A stretch of 64,000 nt of DNA from Hevea brasiliensis (Eukaryota; Streptophyta; Magnoliopsida; Malpighiales; Euphorbiaceae), in NCBI RefSeq assembly GCF_030052815.1, contig NC_079501.1:98100190-98164189 (forward strand), in the 5' to 3' direction. Below are positions 60,125-64,000 of this stretch, one piece after another. The position numbers and the translations under genes are program-made. A model generated the notes under the pieces. The model was not told the origin of the DNA, made no database searches, and worked only from the letters and a program-made list of their open reading frames with translations. How positions within the stretch are numbered: the first letter of the stretch is position 1; every line of letters begins with the position of its first letter.

Positions 60125-62015
60125 TGTGACACCTCTTACCTGTCTACAGTGTAGCCAAGCAAGATATGCCATTCAGTGTGCCGGAGCACCAATTCATATT
60201 GCCATTTCAATTTATTCCTTTTTATTTATTTATTTACAATTTTTGATAAATCTGAATTTTTTTCGCAATTTTTATAGAAAATCCGGCAGAGTGCCTGCTG
60301 TAATTTAGAAAAATAGTTCTTATGAATCTGTTGAAAACACTTCCAATATAATCATAAATTCAATCTCAGTCAACCACCAACATACTTTCCACAATTTCTC
60401 AATCGACTTCAATATCTCAAAATTCAATTCACTTCATATCACACTCAATTCAATAAAAGATAAATTTATTACTGAACATAGTTCATAAATAATTACATCA
60501 AAAGCATAATTACATGAGTTTACAATATACATTACAGAAGTTTACAAAATACAAAATACCGAAATACCAAAAGTGGCCTAATATCCTACCAAATGCACTG
60601 CAAATGTGAGGTGACTCTGAACTCTATGTGCAGATCTGAAAGCTCACCTAGTATGAGGTTTGCTGGACTCCCCAGCTATGTCTCCAGTACCTGCACGTGG
60701 CAAAAGCGACGCACTAAACAATTATGCTTAGTGGTGATAGTATAAAATAAAATAACTAAAATAATATAGATATGCAGAATGTATGTTCACACTGTAGGTA
60801 GACTTAATTTCTGACATTTGATTAAAATTTTGTAAGATTCATTATCATTGCCCGAGTCCCTACTAGTAGACTAGACTGGATAAATGGGTAAACTGGCATT
60901 AGGTACTAAGTACCTCAGACCATCACACCATCGGTCACATTGTGTCTCCCGGTGTGCAACAGAACAGCTAATAAGCTGTAATTATTATCAGGGATAAAGA
61001 CCTGAGTATAACAACTCAATCAACATAGCCAAAGGCTATTATGTCACAGAATGGCACGTGAGGCCATAAAACACAGAATGGCATGAAGCCATATGCAGTA
61101 CTGTTAACAGAACCCTATTGGCATGCCAACATATCCAAACCAATCTTACTAGGTGTACTAGGGCTTATTATACTCTTAATTTATACAATTCTTGAAATTT
61201 AAGTTTAGGTGTTACTATTCATTCCATTAGTAAAAAAAAATGTTGACTTTTGCATAAACAATAGGTACATTAGTTTTAATACTCCCAACATACCACATTT
61301 TGCATTCTAAAATTATTGGTATTGATTGCCAATACCATTTCTAAGCTTAATGTTAATTGTTCAAAATTTTCAGATTTCAAGCTTTGTGTTTACTGTTCCA
61401 TTAGTCATTTTTGCAGTGCGAATTTGGCAAAGTGATCAACATGAAAGTTGTTCCTTATTTTGTCTAGTTACATTTATTTTTTTGAATCACTTCATTTGGA
61501 GTTTTGTAACTCAAGTTATGGCCCAAAAACCACAACTGGCCGAATTACAAATTTTCCAGATTTTCTGGACTGACCAAATCTACAGTATTTTGAGCAGTGG
61601 CTGCAGGTCACGTTTTGAATATGTTATGGTCATAATTTGGGTTAGGTTTATTAATAAAAGTTGTAGGTCTATATCTCATCTTATTGCTAGTAAAATTTTA
61701 GGTCAATTGGACCTTTCTACACTGAGTTATGACCAAATGACTAAAAACTATTTATTTGGTCATTTTACCCAGGCAGATTGCAGGTCACTCGGATTAGGGC
61801 AATCTTTAGGTCAATTTGGTTTGGTTTTTTGGGAATGGTTTCTTCACCAAAGCTGTGCCATTATGTATCTAGTTTCATGTCCAATTGACCTTGCACCAAT
61901 TGAACCTCTACAACTCTAGTTATTGCTGCGCAAACCTGTTGGACTCATGCTCAGTCCTGCAGGTCACCAAGGGTAGCTTCACTTACTTCAATTCCCACTA
62001 CACAAGCCACTTTGA
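60125..62015 (-). mobile_element. Gypsy LTR 'C', inverted relative to A and B
   Basis: On the minus strand it runs to GGTAAGAGGTGTCACA at 60125, a clean LTR terminus like that of A. It carries GGTCAATTGGACATGAAAC and other segments matching B at 57700-58460. The other side is cut at 62016 by a copia LTR. The open frame on the plus strand at 61326-61919 is in this repeat and is not considered a gene. Confidence 0.8.
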
Positions 62016-63494
62016 TGTCCCAAAATATGTCCAAGAGGGGGGGTGAATTGGACTCTAAAAACAATTTTCGGTTCTTGCTCAAAACCTTTAAAAATTGCAG
62101 CTAGGTTCAACTCAATTGACTAATGTGAAATATGAATAATACAGCTTTTATTGACAAGTTGATTCAAAGTTAGGCTATATGCAATCAGTATACTGATTTA
62201 ACAAATTATATTAGCATTCAGTAAAGATATCAGTAATCTGGATAAGTTTTTAACACAGTAACCAGAGCAGTATACCAGATATACTACTTGACAGTAGATC
62301 AAACAACAAGTAGATTAAATCAGATATCAGCAGATTTAGCAGTAAACTAATTTTCTCAGTTTGCAGCAAGGTTAACAGCAAATGGCCTCAACTTTCATGT
62401 CAGCAAAAACATATCAATCATAAAGTTAAAATGCATAAATGTAAAGAGCAAGGGTTGAGAAAATGAACACTGAAATTTTATAGTGGTTCGGCTCAACTAG
62501 CCTACATCCACTCTCTCAAAGATTCTACTTTGAGTCTTTACTTCACTATTCTTCTCTTTTAAAGGCAAGAGACAAAAAACATTTTACAAATCTTCTCACC
62601 AAAGCTTTTACAAGTAGCTTCACACTTCTACCAAGTGTTATCTCAAACACTTTTCACAATCAAGCTTCAATAGGTGCTTGAATGACCTCTCATAAATGAT
62701 AATAATGTGTTTAAAACTCACTCTCACTCAATACAGCAGAATTTATAAAGAAGAGATGAGTAAATAAGCCAATGATGAGCAATAAAAACACTTTAAGCAC
62801 TTTGAATGAAAGCTTTTATGATTTTGAACAGTGGAGAGACTTTCATTAAGTGCAAAATGGCCAAAGGTAGGTGTATTTATAGCTTTGGAACGTTTTTGAC
62901 CATTTGAGAACTCATTTGAACGTTACAGTTACAAATTTCAAGAAAATAGCTGTTATTTTGTCTTTTTCTGCGATGTTGTGCAGAGTTGAGACAGTTACCA
63001 TACTGGAGAAAATAACAAACCAGTTAGTATACTAAAATAAGTAGCAAACCAATTAGCATACCAGGAAAACTTTTCTGCATAACTTTCAAAACTATAAAAC
63101 TTTACACCAAATCATAATCAAATACTTTTTAGGCCAATAATGATATTTAAAAGAAAAAAATCTTTTGAGAGATTAAAAGTAAGCATCATTGACTTTTACT
63201 CCTCAATTCTTTTCACAAGTAATCCTAAAAATAAAACTGACTCTTTATACTATATGTACCTTTAAATCTGATTTTCAATGTAGCCTTGGAAGGTAACCTT
63301 TTCTTCTTTTATCTCATTTGATTCGTCCTGTGTTATCTTTAGAATGTCATCCTTTCTTCAAAAGCACGAATCCATCATGAAATCCTTGTGTCTTTTTCTT
63401 TGAGAGGCACAACACTTAAAACAATTTTAGTTTGATTCTAGTTGAGTTTTGGTATCATCAAAATCTATGCTCCTTTGAGCTTGTGGGGTCAACA
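62016..63494 (-). repeat. SIRE-type copia 3' LTR
   Basis: On the minus strand it begins TGTTGACCCCACAAGC, just after a polypurine tract (AAAAAGGGAGAGAT, 63495-63508), and ends CACCCCCCCTCTTGGACA...GGGACA. The ATCAAAAAGGG(G)AGAGATTG junction is typical of Sirevirus-type copia elements. Length 1479 bp. Confidence 0.75.
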
Positions 63495-64000
63495 ATCTCT
63501 CCCTTTTTGATGATGACAAAACTCAATTGAATCACCATGTAAATATTAATAAGTGTGAGTATATGTATGAATGTATATGTGAGAATAACTCCCCCTATGT
63601 ATGTGCTTATATCAACAATTAATCACAAATAACTCCCCCTTAATAATTTCAACGAAATATTCATAAGTATTTTCTTAAGGAGTCAAGTGTGACTAAAGAT
63701 ACTAACTAAATATGCACAATATGCACACTAATCACAAACTATATATCATTCACAAGTCATATCAACAATATGCACACTATAAAGTTATATCAACAATATA
63801 CTAATCACAAACTATATCAACCACAAGTTATACCATCAAGATTACTCATTCATTTTCTCCCCCTTTTTGTCAGCATCAAAAGATAACGGGAGAAATCATG
63901 CACATGTGGATAAATCAAAATTCAGTTTAAGTGCAGTGAATAAACAGTCAAAACAGTAACTGATATAGCAAACTTATTAAAGTTCAGAAAAACTAAAAGT
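63495..64000 (-). mobile_element. Internal 3' end of SIRE-type copia element
   Basis: Polypurine tract and non-coding 3' region of the element whose LTR is to the left; another ACAAAAAGGGGGAGAA run sits near 63857-63872 on the minus strand. The pol genes would lie to the right, outside the window. Confidence 0.6.

Noticed and set aside
61326..61919. 197-residue plus-strand open frame
   Set aside because: It lies entirely within the inverted gypsy LTR C, which aligns in the other orientation with LTR B, and the translation looks like no known protein.

Overview
This window is nuclear DNA of a flowering plant, most likely a eudicot. The genes have many small introns with GT..AG borders, the spacers are AT-rich, and about half of the window is retrotransposon sequence of plant-specific lineages. 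I could not identify the species from sequence alone.

Layout. (1) 216-2862, minus strand: the 5' half of a CDPK-related protein kinase (CRK) that runs off the left edge, with an apparent 2-base frameshift in exon 1. (2) 2863-6696: AT-rich spacer with one SINE-like piece. (3) 7036-15396, plus strand: a 15-exon gene for an 830-residue coiled-coil protein of unknown function; its 3.65-kb intron 8 holds microsatellites, a MITE and RTE-type LINE debris. (4) 16663-18902, minus strand: a short SSXT/GIF-type (GRF-interacting factor) co-activator of 138 residues. It diverges from (5) 19313-21446, plus strand, a 72-residue single-pass membrane protein, across a 410-bp shared promoter.

(6) 22109-46479: a single 24.4-kb Ogre/Tat-lineage Ty3/gypsy retrotransposon in minus orientation. 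It has 6.27-kb LTRs, a tRNA-Arg-type primer site, a polypurine tract, an extra ORF1, gag, protease, a G-patch-like segment, RT, two RNase H domains and integrase, all broken by stops and frameshifts. Each LTR carries, on the opposite strand and inside U3, an intron-containing gene resembling the Pfam 'putative gypsy type transposon' family, with its own TATA box. A second, unrecognised transcription-unit-like ORF also has a TATA box. The LTRs hold 110-bp tandem repeats in R/U5. A strong splice donor in the leader pairs with a strong acceptor just before ORF1, and splicing them would remove the primer binding site.

(7) 47045-50601, minus strand: an intact LRR-XI-type receptor kinase of 1150 residues. 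(8) 50602-52491: AT-rich spacer. (9) 52492-64000: a nested transposon stack. Gypsy LTR A plus its gag start is interrupted by related LTR B. B is abutted by a related LTR C in inverted orientation, and C is interrupted by a SIRE-type copia LTR whose body continues past the right edge.

The host genes are unrelated neighbours (kinase, coiled-coil protein, transcription co-activator, small membrane protein, receptor kinase); only the GIF/72-residue pair shares obvious regulatory DNA. The most unusual object is the Ogre-like element with genes inside its LTRs.
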